Part shown: positions 24,129 through 31,619 of the stretch, piece after piece
How the letters are laid out: each line of letters starts with the position of its first letter
Numbering within the stretch: position 1 is the first letter of the stretch
NCBI GenBank assembly: GCA_044433305.1
Contig: JAWXTS010000010.1
Coordinates: 1 to 35,137 of the forward strand
Direction: 5' to 3'
From: JAWXTS01 sp044433305
GTDB taxonomy: Bacteria > Bacteroidota > Bacteroidia > Bacteroidales > Rikenellaceae
DNA length: 35,137 bases
Program-made: the position numbers and the translations under genes
Notes under the pieces: generated by a model
Database searches by the model: none
Told to the model about the DNA's origin: nothing
Seen by the model: only the letters and a program-made list of their open reading frames with translations

Positions 24129-24827
24129 ATGACTATGTATAAAGTAGGAACATACTTCCCAAACGATTCTATGAGCGAGCTTATATGCGACAACTACACC
24201 ATGATATTGGTTATGAATCGCTTCGGAATAGAACTAGGATTTGGCGAGGACTCCATAGGCGAGGTCTGCCAAAAGAGCGGTGTCAACGTGGATACCTTTC
24301 TTTCTATCGTAAACCTTCTGGTAGTCACCAGCAAAAAGAACGTAAAGATAGACTACAAAAATATCTCGATAGCAGCAATAGTAAGCTACCTGCATAACTC
24401 TCATGCCTACTTCCTAGAATATAGACTGCCTTCTATCCGCCAGAAGCTGGTCGATGCTCTAGATGGTAACGACGACTCTATATCTATGCTTATAGTCAAC
24501 TACTATGACGAGTATGTTACTGAGGTTAACAAGCACATGAGATATGAGGAGGAGACCGTTTTCCCATATATAACATCTATGCTCGGTGGAACGGCCACAG
24601 CAGAATACAACATCGACATGTTCAGCAAGCATCACGACAAGGTCGAAGAAAGACTCTCTGAGCTGAAAAACATAATCATCAAGTACTATACCTCTAAGAC
24701 TACGAACGAGCTTAGCAGCGTGCTATACGATATATTTTCATGTCAAAGGGATTTGGCCTCACACAACGACATAGAAGACTATTTGCTGATTCCAGCAATG
24801 GCAGAATTTGAGACTACAAAAAAATAG
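24129..24827 (+). CDS. RIC-like di-iron protein (hemerythrin HHE domain)
   Basis: The 232-residue protein resembles YtfE/ScdA (RIC), cytoplasmic di-iron proteins that protect or repair iron-sulfur centres under nitrosative and oxidative stress. Its C-terminal four-helix bundle has the full ligand set: His89, His136, Glu140, His168 or His169, His212, Glu216. The order and spacing closely match E. coli YtfE. The N-terminal segment (about residues 15-65) resembles the ScdA_N domain, but the family's Cys-Cys pair is missing: FGIELGFGEDSI stands where Cys-Cys is expected. It precedes a LuxR-type regulator by 5 bases. Function in iron-centre repair is inferred. Confidence 0.8.
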   Translation: MTMYKVGTYFPNDSMSELICDNYTMILVMNRFGIELGFGEDSIGEVCQKSGVNVDTFLSIVNLLVVTSKKNVKIDYKNISIAAIVSYLHNSHAYFLEYRLPSIRQKLVDALDGNDDSISMLIVNYYDEYVTEVNKHMRYEEETVFPYITSMLGGTATAEYNIDMFSKHHDKVEERLSELKNIIIKYYTSKTTNELSSVLYDIFSCQRDLASHNDIEDYLLIPAMAEFETTKK

Positions 24828-24832
24828 ACGCC

Positions 24833-25447
24833 ATGGCCAAAAGAACACACATAGTTATTGCAGAACCCTCTACCATCATTAGAGAGGGCCTAATGTCTAT
24901 ACTACAAAAGGAGATATCTCTGACCATTGATATTGCAGAAATTAGCGATCTTTCGACGATAGCAACTCAGAGCTACTCGCCCATGCCTGATATTATCATT
25001 ATCAACATATCTCACATGGGCTCGTTCTCCCCGTCTCAGCTTAGAGCAGCAATAGGCAATGAGGAGTTGAAGATTGTGGCCCTACAAAGTTCATTTGTAG
25101 AGCAAAGTCTACTCAACAACTATGACGAGGTGTTATCCATATACGACAGTACTCAGGCCATAAAACAAAAGATAAGCACCATCATTAAGCGTGAGGATAT
25201 AGGCGAAAACAAAAAGGAACTCTCTCAGCGCGAGAAAGAAATCATCATTGGCGTGGTCAAGGGTCAAACCAACAAACAAATTGCCGACGAACTTTTTCTA
25301 TCGACACATACCGTCATTGCTCATAGGCGTAACATAGCCAACAAGTTACAAATCCACAGCCCCTCGGGCCTTACCATCTATGCCATAGTGAACAAGCTTG
25401 TGGACCTATCGCAAATCAAGAACTCTATAAATCGAGGAAGCGAATAA
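24833..25447 (+). CDS. LuxR-type regulator with degenerate receiver domain
   Basis: The 204-residue protein has a C-terminal LuxR helix-turn-helix (LSQREKEIIIGVVKGQTNKQ, then IADELFLSTHTVIAHRRN, about residues 127-180). The N-terminal half (1-120) has a receiver-like fold pattern but lacks the phosphorylation residues. The position of the acceptor Asp in PDIIIINISHMG is Asn58, and the acidic pair is reduced to one Glu (VIAEPSTI). It probably does not depend on phosphorylation. It begins 5 bases after the RIC-like gene, so it may control, or respond to, that protein. Confidence 0.85.
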   Translation: MAKRTHIVIAEPSTIIREGLMSILQKEISLTIDIAEISDLSTIATQSYSPMPDIIIINISHMGSFSPSQLRAAIGNEELKIVALQSSFVEQSLLNNYDEVLSIYDSTQAIKQKISTIIKREDIGENKKELSQREKEIIIGVVKGQTNKQIADELFLSTHTVIAHRRNIANKLQIHSPSGLTIYAIVNKLVDLSQIKNSINRGSE

Positions 25448-25450
25448 TAG

Positions 25451-25482
25451 TTTGGAAATTAGCCTATAAATAAGTAACTTAG
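25451..25482 (+). promoter_or_regulatory. Promoter of the Sel1-repeat gene
   Basis: TTTG at 25451-25454 and TAACTTAG at 25475-25482 (one mismatch) with the standard 20-base spacing, 24 bases before the ATG. Confidence 0.5.
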
Positions 25483-25506
25483 CTGCAATAAACATATAAC
25501 AATATT

Positions 25507-26196
25507 ATGGAGAAGTTACGACAAGCGGCTTTGGCAGGCGACCCTGAGGCTCAGAATGAAATGGGATGCTATTATTGCCAAGAGGGTGAAAAGCACCAGA
25601 ACTACATGGAAGCTGTAAAGTGGTTCAGAATGGCAGCAGATGCAGGATTCTTTATGGCACAATACAACCTTGGATATTCCTACGAGATGGGCAACGGAGT
25701 ATTCCAAGACTATAAGCAAGCCGTAGAGTGGTACCTGAAGGCCGTAGAATCTGATAGCGACTATGAGGCAGCACTGTATAGGTTGTTTCGTTGCTACTAC
25801 AATGGGCTTGGCGTAGAGCAGGACATGAAAAAAGCTGCCGACTATTGCCTTATGGCAGCAAAGCAGTACCATACCCCATCACAATACTACATGGGCAAGC
25901 TCTATGAAAAAGGCGAGGGCGTGACGCAAGATCTTAACGAGGCATTCAGGTGGATTGAGAAAGCCGCCGAAGATGATTATCGCGATGCTCAAATAGCACT
26001 AAGCAAATATTATTTATCAGGCGAAGGCCCCGTAGAGGAGAACCTCGACTTGGCTCGTGAGTGGTACGATAAAGCAGTGGCCAATAGTGATGAAGAACCT
26101 CAAAGGGAAGAGATAATATCTAAGCCCATACAAAGGACCACACCAAGCAAACTGGAACAAAGAATAAAAGAGATGCGCGAGTCTATGAAGAAATAG
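25507..26196 (+). CDS. Sel1-like repeat protein
   Basis: The 229-residue protein consists of about five Sel1-type (TPR-like) repeats over residues 1-195. Examples are AVKWFRMAADAGFFMAQYNL, AVEWYLKAVESDSDYEAALY and AFRWIEKAAEDDYRDAQIAL, with the typical G-G-V/YY-G-GV spacing. No signal peptide is visible, so it is probably cytoplasmic. Sel1 repeats mediate protein-protein contacts; the partner is unknown. The C-terminus is a charged helix. It is convergent with the AsmA-like gene; the 93 bases between stop codons show no clear hairpin. Confidence 0.85.
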   Translation: MEKLRQAALAGDPEAQNEMGCYYCQEGEKHQNYMEAVKWFRMAADAGFFMAQYNLGYSYEMGNGVFQDYKQAVEWYLKAVESDSDYEAALYRLFRCYYNGLGVEQDMKKAADYCLMAAKQYHTPSQYYMGKLYEKGEGVTQDLNEAFRWIEKAAEDDYRDAQIALSKYYLSGEGPVEENLDLAREWYDKAVANSDEEPQREEIISKPIQRTTPSKLEQRIKEMRESMKK

Positions 26197-26289
26197 GCGC
26201 GTCAACCTCTGAGGCTCAAGGCAGCCGTAACTTTAGGCCCCTATGCTCAACGCTTCAACAACTCTAACCCCCACCACATCGAAGTAACT

Positions 26290-29200
26290 CTAGCTTACGG
26301 TACTAGCAGTAGTATCCTTAGGCAATTCAGTATTTAGCGAGTCTGCTTGTTGAGCTTGTGATAGCTCAACAGCAGGCTCCTCTTGTTCAATATCTTCTGT
26401 ATCTGCTAGCTCTGACTCTTCTGTGTCTGCGCCCTCAGATTCCGCTGTCTGGGCATCTTCCGATTCTGCCTCCTCGGCATCAATCTCGGCCTCTTCTTTT
26501 GCAGCCTGACGTTGCTGCTCTATGCGTTGCGCACGCCTTTGAGCTTGCATCTCTAATCTCTTGGCGTCGAGTTCCTCTACCAACTCGGCAGCCGAAATAT
26601 CTATGCTCGCAGTAAATTCCTCGTATATGGCACGCTGCTGGTCAAAGTCAGTCTTTTTGAGCTTGGCCTTAGTGACTTTAAAGTCAAAATCTTCAAGGTT
26701 GCCGACAATATCAACACCAGCCTTAAATGGCAGCGGCGACTTGATGATAGATACGTTATAGTCGTACTCCAAGTCAAAGGTCTTTGGGTCTACAACCTGC
26801 GAACCACCGATAATAGCCGAATAGCGGTCTATCGACATGGAGAAAGGAAGCACATCTATGGTCGATTCTGAGACCAAGGCATACATCTCAACCGAGTCAA
26901 TAAGGTTACGGTCTTTATTCTTAAACATAAGCGTCTTAGACAAATCGGTAAAGGTCTCACTATCCATCAGAACCAGATTCTTGCCCTTGAATCTCATAGA
27001 GCTAAACAGCGTAGAGATGTCTATCTCTGAGTTGCTATCGAGGTTTGTATTAGCCTTAATATCAAAGTCCACGATACCCTCAAAGGATTCGAGCATAGGA
27101 AGCATGGCATTTATTGATGGCATCAGCTCGCCTATGCGGTTGATGTCAATACCTGCAATGGTCATATCGGCAGCCACATTAGAGCTTTGCTGGTCTATAT
27201 TGCGATAGATGACAGAACCCGTAGCCTTAGCACCTATGGCATCTAGGCTAAGCTCCTCTAGCGAAAGAACTCCATCCTTGATGCTTGCACGACCTGCAAG
27301 GTTCTCTACTGTACCCTCTCCGATGATGGCTTTATCGATATTTAGGTCAAAGGCGAAGCTCACCCTGCGAGGTACTATAAACATTGCAGAGCTTGTATCG
27401 GCAACAACAGCCATGCCTAGCGAGTCAACAGAAAGGCTGTCCGCTTGGTCCTCAAGCATCAAAACACTACGGTTCGAGGCTTCCATCAGCTGGCCTATAT
27501 CAAGCACCGAGGCATGCACAGCCAGATCTCCGCTGATGGCCGCACGAGAATCAATGAAGAACTTGCGAATCAGATTCTGAATAGAACCCGTGGCCACCAT
27601 TTCACTATTACCTATTGTCAATCGGGCATTGTCCAAACTTATAGACTGCTGACCTATGGAGATACTTGTATTAGGGATTTTTACATCTATGGGGAACAAA
27701 TCAGAGAACATGGCAAAGTCTGAGAAAGCCATAGTTCCTTGCATGGTCCATGGCTGACGCACGGTCTGAATTTGAGGACCCTGACTACCATAGCCCGGAG
27801 AACCAGAACGTTGTCTTACCACACTGTCCTGAGCCTGACCTCCCTCTGTTTGTCTCATTTGCTGCGCCTGACCTCCCTCTCGTTGAGAACCCTGCTGCGC
27901 CTGACCTCCCTCTGTTTGTCTCATTTGCTGCGCCTGACCGCCTTCTCGTTGACCCATTTGTTGGCTCTGTCCTCGTTGGTTCTGACCACCACCCTGCTCT
28001 CTAGATGTTGAATCTTGGGATTGCTGAGCCTCTACTGGTGGGGCCACGCGCTCCATGGTAAAGTTCATATCCACGGTCGAAAGCGCGATGTTCGAGTTGT
28101 AGTTTGGCTCATTGGCCGCAATCTGCTGGCTGCTGATGGTAGCGTTTATAACCGCTCCTCGCTCCTCGGTTTTAGGCTTTACGATAAGTACAATCTCTGA
28201 ACTCTCTAGCTTCGAGCTGAAAAGGCTATCTACACCCACCTCTGCGTTTTTGGCAACGCCTCGTATGCCTATACCATTGACTGCCGAAGTTACACGGTCA
28301 AAGTTGGCTCCTGCCGTAAGCTCTATGTCTTGAATAGACATATACTCTCCTGTTTTGGACATGTAGCTTAGGTCCTGAAAATCAACTTTTGAACGTAGAG
28401 TGCGGCTATTTTTATCTGCCATAACATTATCTCCAAACAACATACGCCCCTTCTCGGCCTGCATGTGCAGGTAGGCCAAAGATGAAGAATCTTGAGCAAA
28501 CTTGCTGGCATCGAACGAGATATCTAGATTCTGGAACATAGACTCTCCCTCGATATAAAGGTCGGCATAGTTGCTATTCTGCATGTCCGACATCTTGAAC
28601 TTGGTCTGTATATTGCTGTTATTAACGCCACTACATACTATGCCTTGGTCTAGCGGGAAAACCTCACTAAAACGATCAAAGTTAAAGCTAGAGACCACCG
28701 ACATATCTACCTCAGGGTCATCTATAATATTGGTAACCTTGCCATTGACCGTCAAATCTATAATGTCAGATGTATTAATCTTAAGCGATTTGATATCGGC
28801 ATACGAGTTCTTAGGAGAGTTTAAATCAACAAACATATAAGCATCACAGTCCACCTCCTCAAGGGCAAGCTTGCGAGAAGCATACTTAGCCTGAGCATTG
28901 TCGATTTTAAGCGTAGCCCCCATAGTTGGATACGAGTTATCAGAGTAAAGGCCTTTGATGTCTATATCAAAAAGCACCTCGCCCTGAGTGGTAATCTCAT
29001 CCTTGCCATCTATGACAGAGGACGGAATAAGAGCCAAGAACTCAGATAAGGATGGTGTGTTGAGAGACGACTGTATGTCTACCTGAATACCTCCAGCAAT
29101 GGTGTCACGCTCAAGAAGGCCCGAGGCCCTAAGGTCTATATTATTCAGCATGACGCGTGCTCGATCAAAGCTAATCTGCATAGCATCTCTATCAATAGAC

Positions 29201-29880
29201 ATGGTAGAGCGCAATTCCATGGCTGTCTTTTTAACCAGCAAATCTCCCTGCGTCCACACGATAAGGTTGCTAAAGCCAGTGGCTATCTCAAGGTCACTGA
29301 TTCTAGAGGATAGGTTCATCGACATATCAACAGCAAAATCATCTACACGGGTGTAGAACTCTCGGGTTCTATCATCAATAACAATCTGTGTAGAATCTAT
29401 CTTCAAGCGTCTTAAGGTTAGACTATAACCGCTAAGGTCTGTCGAGGATGTGGTATCTTCTTGCTCCGATGTGCTATCGGGCAGAATAAAAGTCTTTATT
29501 GGACCGTGCAGCGAGTCAACATAAACATATATGCTGGCATCGAGCAAGGACACACGATTTATAGTAAGGTTCTTAGAGAGCAGCGCGACAGGATTTACAG
29601 ACACGCGGCACTCGCGTGCAAAAATCAAATCGCTAATACTATCATTAGTCTGAGCTATGCGCAACGAGTCTATGCGCAGGGTGACATTAGGAAAACGAGT
29701 AAACAGCGACAAGTCTACACTCTTGATAGAAACTTCGCTCTTGGTATATTTTTGCATGACGCCCACAACCTGAGGCGTCAACACCTCTGGCGTAAGAATA
29801 AGGCCCACGACAATGCACCACAAGATAATTACAACGCCAAAAAAAATGGCTAGATACTTCAAAATTTTCTTAACAACCAT
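26290..29880 (-). CDS. Large AsmA-family inner-membrane/periplasmic protein
   Basis: This protein of about 1196 residues begins with an N-terminal membrane anchor (MVVKKILKYLAIFFGVVIIL). A long beta-rich body follows, with the AsmA/YhdP-like pattern of repeated sandwich strands such as FTRFPNVTLRIDSLRIAQTN near the start. AsmA-like proteins form bridge-like tubes thought to carry phospholipids between membranes; here that is inferred from resemblance. Around residues 620-700 is a low-complexity Gln/Gly-rich insert made by a tandem repeat. The C-terminal about 110 residues are highly acidic and coiled-coil-like (QRRAQRIEQQRQAAKEEAEI). The ATG at 29880 places the hydrophobic anchor at the N-terminus; an upstream in-frame start at 30021 would add 47 residues overlapping the pseudogene. 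Confidence 0.8.
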   Translation of the reverse strand: MVVKKILKYLAIFFGVVIILWCIVVGLILTPEVLTPQVVGVMQKYTKSEVSIKSVDLSLFTRFPNVTLRIDSLRIAQTNDSISDLIFARECRVSVNPVALLSKNLTINRVSLLDASIYVYVDSLHGPIKTFILPDSTSEQEDTTSSTDLSGYSLTLRRLKIDSTQIVIDDRTREFYTRVDDFAVDMSMNLSSRISDLEIATGFSNLIVWTQGDLLVKKTAMELRSTMSIDRDAMQISFDRARVMLNNIDLRASGLLERDTIAGGIQVDIQSSLNTPSLSEFLALIPSSVIDGKDEITTQGEVLFDIDIKGLYSDNSYPTMGATLKIDNAQAKYASRKLALEEVDCDAYMFVDLNSPKNSYADIKSLKINTSDIIDLTVNGKVTNIIDDPEVDMSVVSSFNFDRFSEVFPLDQGIVCSGVNNSNIQTKFKMSDMQNSNYADLYIEGESMFQNLDISFDASKFAQDSSSLAYLHMQAEKGRMLFGDNVMADKNSRTLRSKVDFQDLSYMSKTGEYMSIQDIELTAGANFDRVTSAVNGIGIRGVAKNAEVGVDSLFSSKLESSEIVLIVKPKTEERGAVINATISSQQIAANEPNYNSNIALSTVDMNFTMERVAPPVEAQQSQDSTSREQGGGQNQRGQSQQMGQREGGQAQQMRQTEGGQAQQGSQREGGQAQQMRQTEGGQAQDSVVRQRSGSPGYGSQGPQIQTVRQPWTMQGTMAFSDFAMFSDLFPIDVKIPNTSISIGQQSISLDNARLTIGNSEMVATGSIQNLIRKFFIDSRAAISGDLAVHASVLDIGQLMEASNRSVLMLEDQADSLSVDSLGMAVVADTSSAMFIVPRRVSFAFDLNIDKAIIGEGTVENLAGRASIKDGVLSLEELSLDAIGAKATGSVIYRNIDQQSSNVAADMTIAGIDINRIGELMPSINAMLPMLESFEGIVDFDIKANTNLDSNSEIDISTLFSSMRFKGKNLVLMDSETFTDLSKTLMFKNKDRNLIDSVEMYALVSESTIDVLPFSMSIDRYSAIIGGSQVVDPKTFDLEYDYNVSIIKSPLPFKAGVDIVGNLEDFDFKVTKAKLKKTDFDQQRAIYEEFTASIDISAAELVEELDAKRLEMQAQRRAQRIEQQRQAAKEEAEIDAEEAESEDAQTAESEGADTEESELADTEDIEQEEPAVELSQAQQADSLNTELPKDTTASTVS
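27834..27965. repeat. Two tandem 66-bp repeats inside the AsmA-like gene
   Basis: The unit beginning CCTGACCTCCCTCTGTTTG starts at 27834 and again at 27900, near-identical for about 50 bases before diverging. It encodes 22 residues including QMRQTEGGQAQ and QREGGQAQ. Smaller related sub-repeats extend further on the downstream side. Length is a multiple of three, so copy-number change keeps the frame. Confidence 0.85.
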
Positions 29881-29988
29881 AATCTTTATTTTTGTATTAC
29901 CACCAATAATGCAAGTATAACCAATTTTGAGCAGAAAAAGAACTGTAACCCCAAAGAAATATATATGTACGTTTCTAAAAAAAGAATT

Positions 29989-30170
29989 ATGAAGAAGAAA
30001 ATCATCACAAGGTGCCAGCAAGTGGCGAAGATGGCGATGCGTTCTTCAAAAGTGTCGACACAAGCAATCCAAACTATGTTATTATAACTCTTAATGATGC
30101 AGACAGCACATTATTTACTCTGCCTAGAGAGGATGCAGGTGGCATCCTTGACCAACGGGTCATTACATAA
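29989..30170 (+). pseudogene. Remnant of a DUF4988-like lipoprotein gene
   Basis: The ATG at 29989 opens with MKKKIIT, a typical signal start, but this frame soon stops. In another frame, from about 30012 to the TAA at 30170, translation gives ASGEDGDAFFKSVDTSN and then YVIITLNDADSTLFTLP. This closely resembles the end of the collagen-like/DUF4988 region of Bacteroidales surface lipoproteins (…DGDSFFKSV… YFTLADGT…IP). The middle of a much longer gene seems deleted, leaving fused ends in different frames. The family match is from memory. It sits between two minus-strand genes. Confidence 0.55.
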
Positions 30171-30172
30171 AA

Positions 30173-30215
30173 AAAGCCTCGCAGCGAAGTTCGTTGCGAG
30201 ACTTTATCTTTTTTT
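30173..30215. terminator. Bidirectional terminator
   Basis: CTCGCAGCG (30178-30186) pairs with CGTTGCGAG (30192-30200, one G-U), flanked by AAAG/CTTT and T runs on both strands. It ends the minus-strand PL6 lyase operon (gene end 30231) and lies just after the plus-strand pseudogene. Confidence 0.85.
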
Positions 30216-30230
30216 AAGTAGAGCTAAAGG

Positions 30231-31595
30231 CTACTCATACATGTATTTCCACTCTGGACCAAAGTCGAATACTGGCATCTCGCGAGCCTCAAGCTCAGCT
30301 GTTCTAGAAACAGCACCCAAAGCCTGTGGTGTGGTGTCAATAAATTTACCACCCTCGAACACATTGTTCTGCCATATCGTTTTCTCTGGAGAGGGAGAGT
30401 TGAACACCTTAGCAGCAATATCAGTAGAGATAAACACATTGTCGGACACACGTGAACCATAGAATGGTTGATTCTGGTTTGTACGGTTAACAATACCCAC
30501 AGCCATACCCTGATAGCAATTAATAGCGACATTTTTCTCGATGATGATATCTTTAGGCTGGTAATAAGCATTAAGAACAGACTCATTTACACCCATCATG
30601 ATGCTGATAGCAGAGTAGTAACCAAGGTCTTCGTCTGCCTCTTTGCCCTTGAGAGATGAGCCTGCCAAGTTCTTCATATAGTTGCCACTAACGATGTGTT
30701 TATCGCCGATGATGCGGATACCACCTGTTCCCGGCACATTACGGCCATCAAAGTAGTTGTCCACGATAACGTTGCCATTTCCGTGACGTAGAGTCAATGT
30801 ACCCTCACACTCAAGGAACACGTTACCTCTGAATGTGTTGTTACATGACTTGATTGATATATACTCAATCTCACCGCTACATTTCTCGAACATATTGTTC
30901 TCAATCAAGCAACGAGTATCTGTCATAGAGTAGATGTAGGTACTAGTACGAAGAACCTCTTGGCTATTGATTTTATCACCATTCTCGTTATAGTAAGCAC
31001 GTGGACGAGTGAAGTAGTTGTTGCGGATAGTGTGATTTGGCTGAGATGGATGACCCGTCTCTGGGAATACCGCCACAGTACAGCCCAACCAAACTTTGTC
31101 CTCGAAAGAACAGTTCTCAACAATGTTGCGCATACCATAGATAGCAAGCCACTGGCTCTGGTCCTCGATATGGAAGTCTGTGTTGAAACCTGTCATGCGC
31201 ACGTTGCGGATAACACTCTCATAGGCATTAACAGCATCCGATGTGCGGAACTGAATAACTGCGGCATTGGCTTTGGCAGTGATAGGGTCCTGAAACCATA
31301 GGTCCTCAACAACGATACCATAGCCAGAGAAAGACAATGACGACAGACCTCTAAGGATGGTCTTGCCAGCTGTCTCACCTCTAAACACAACAGGGATGGC
31401 ACGTGTGCCGTCAATAGATTTGAATTTGATGTTCAAATCATCCCAAACGCCCTCAGCCAAAACAAGGGTGTCTCCACCATTAAGTGCAAAGAACTCCTTG
31501 GCTTGCTCAGCCTCGCTAATGCGGATAACTTTAGCACTAGCACCTAGCACAGACGCTAGAGCCACCGCCAAAACAAGTAAAAATTTTGTTTTCAT
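30231..31595 (-). CDS. PL6-family polysaccharide lyase (chondroitinase B/alginate lyase-like), second of a tandem pair
   Basis: The 454-residue secreted protein has a signal peptide (MKTKFLLVLAVALASVLGAS, cleavage near ASA) and a right-handed parallel beta-helix body. By comparison with Flavobacterium (Pedobacter) heparinus chondroitinase B (Lys250, Arg271), the catalytic base Lys249 (ISIKSCNNTFRGN) and Arg270 (TLRHGNGN) are present. So are calcium-ligand-like Glu242 and Glu244. Family members cleave dermatan sulfate or alginate by beta-elimination; the substrate cannot be told. It lies 24 bases after its paralogue and shares its C-terminal MPVFDFGP-W. No SusC/SusD genes are in view. Confidence 0.88.
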   Translation of the reverse strand: MKTKFLLVLAVALASVLGASAKVIRISEAEQAKEFFALNGGDTLVLAEGVWDDLNIKFKSIDGTRAIPVVFRGETAGKTILRGLSSLSFSGYGIVVEDLWFQDPITAKANAAVIQFRTSDAVNAYESVIRNVRMTGFNTDFHIEDQSQWLAIYGMRNIVENCSFEDKVWLGCTVAVFPETGHPSQPNHTIRNNYFTRPRAYYNENGDKINSQEVLRTSTYIYSMTDTRCLIENNMFEKCSGEIEYISIKSCNNTFRGNVFLECEGTLTLRHGNGNVIVDNYFDGRNVPGTGGIRIIGDKHIVSGNYMKNLAGSSLKGKEADEDLGYYSAISIMMGVNESVLNAYYQPKDIIIEKNVAINCYQGMAVGIVNRTNQNQPFYGSRVSDNVFISTDIAAKVFNSPSPEKTIWQNNVFEGGKFIDTTPQALGAVSRTAELEAREMPVFDFGPEWKYMYE

Positions 31596-31619
31596 AGGTT
31601 TATTATTTAGGTTAGTATG

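Noticed and set aside
26197..26289. A possible small gene or terminator between the Sel1 and AsmA-like genes.
   Set aside because: No ORF with a start, no stable hairpin, and no recognisable motif seen in 93 bases.
27834..27965. A CRISPR-like pattern of repeats.
   Set aside because: The units are directly adjacent, in frame and coding, with no unique spacers.
27739..28011. Two overlapping repetitive plus-strand ORFs rich in Leu/Ser or Pro/Ala.
   Set aside because: They are the antisense of the Gln-rich repeat in the AsmA-like gene.
29881..30021. A 47-residue N-terminal extension of the AsmA-like protein.
   Set aside because: It crosses the promoter region and overlaps the pseudogene; the ATG at 29880 places the hydrophobic anchor at the N-terminus as expected.
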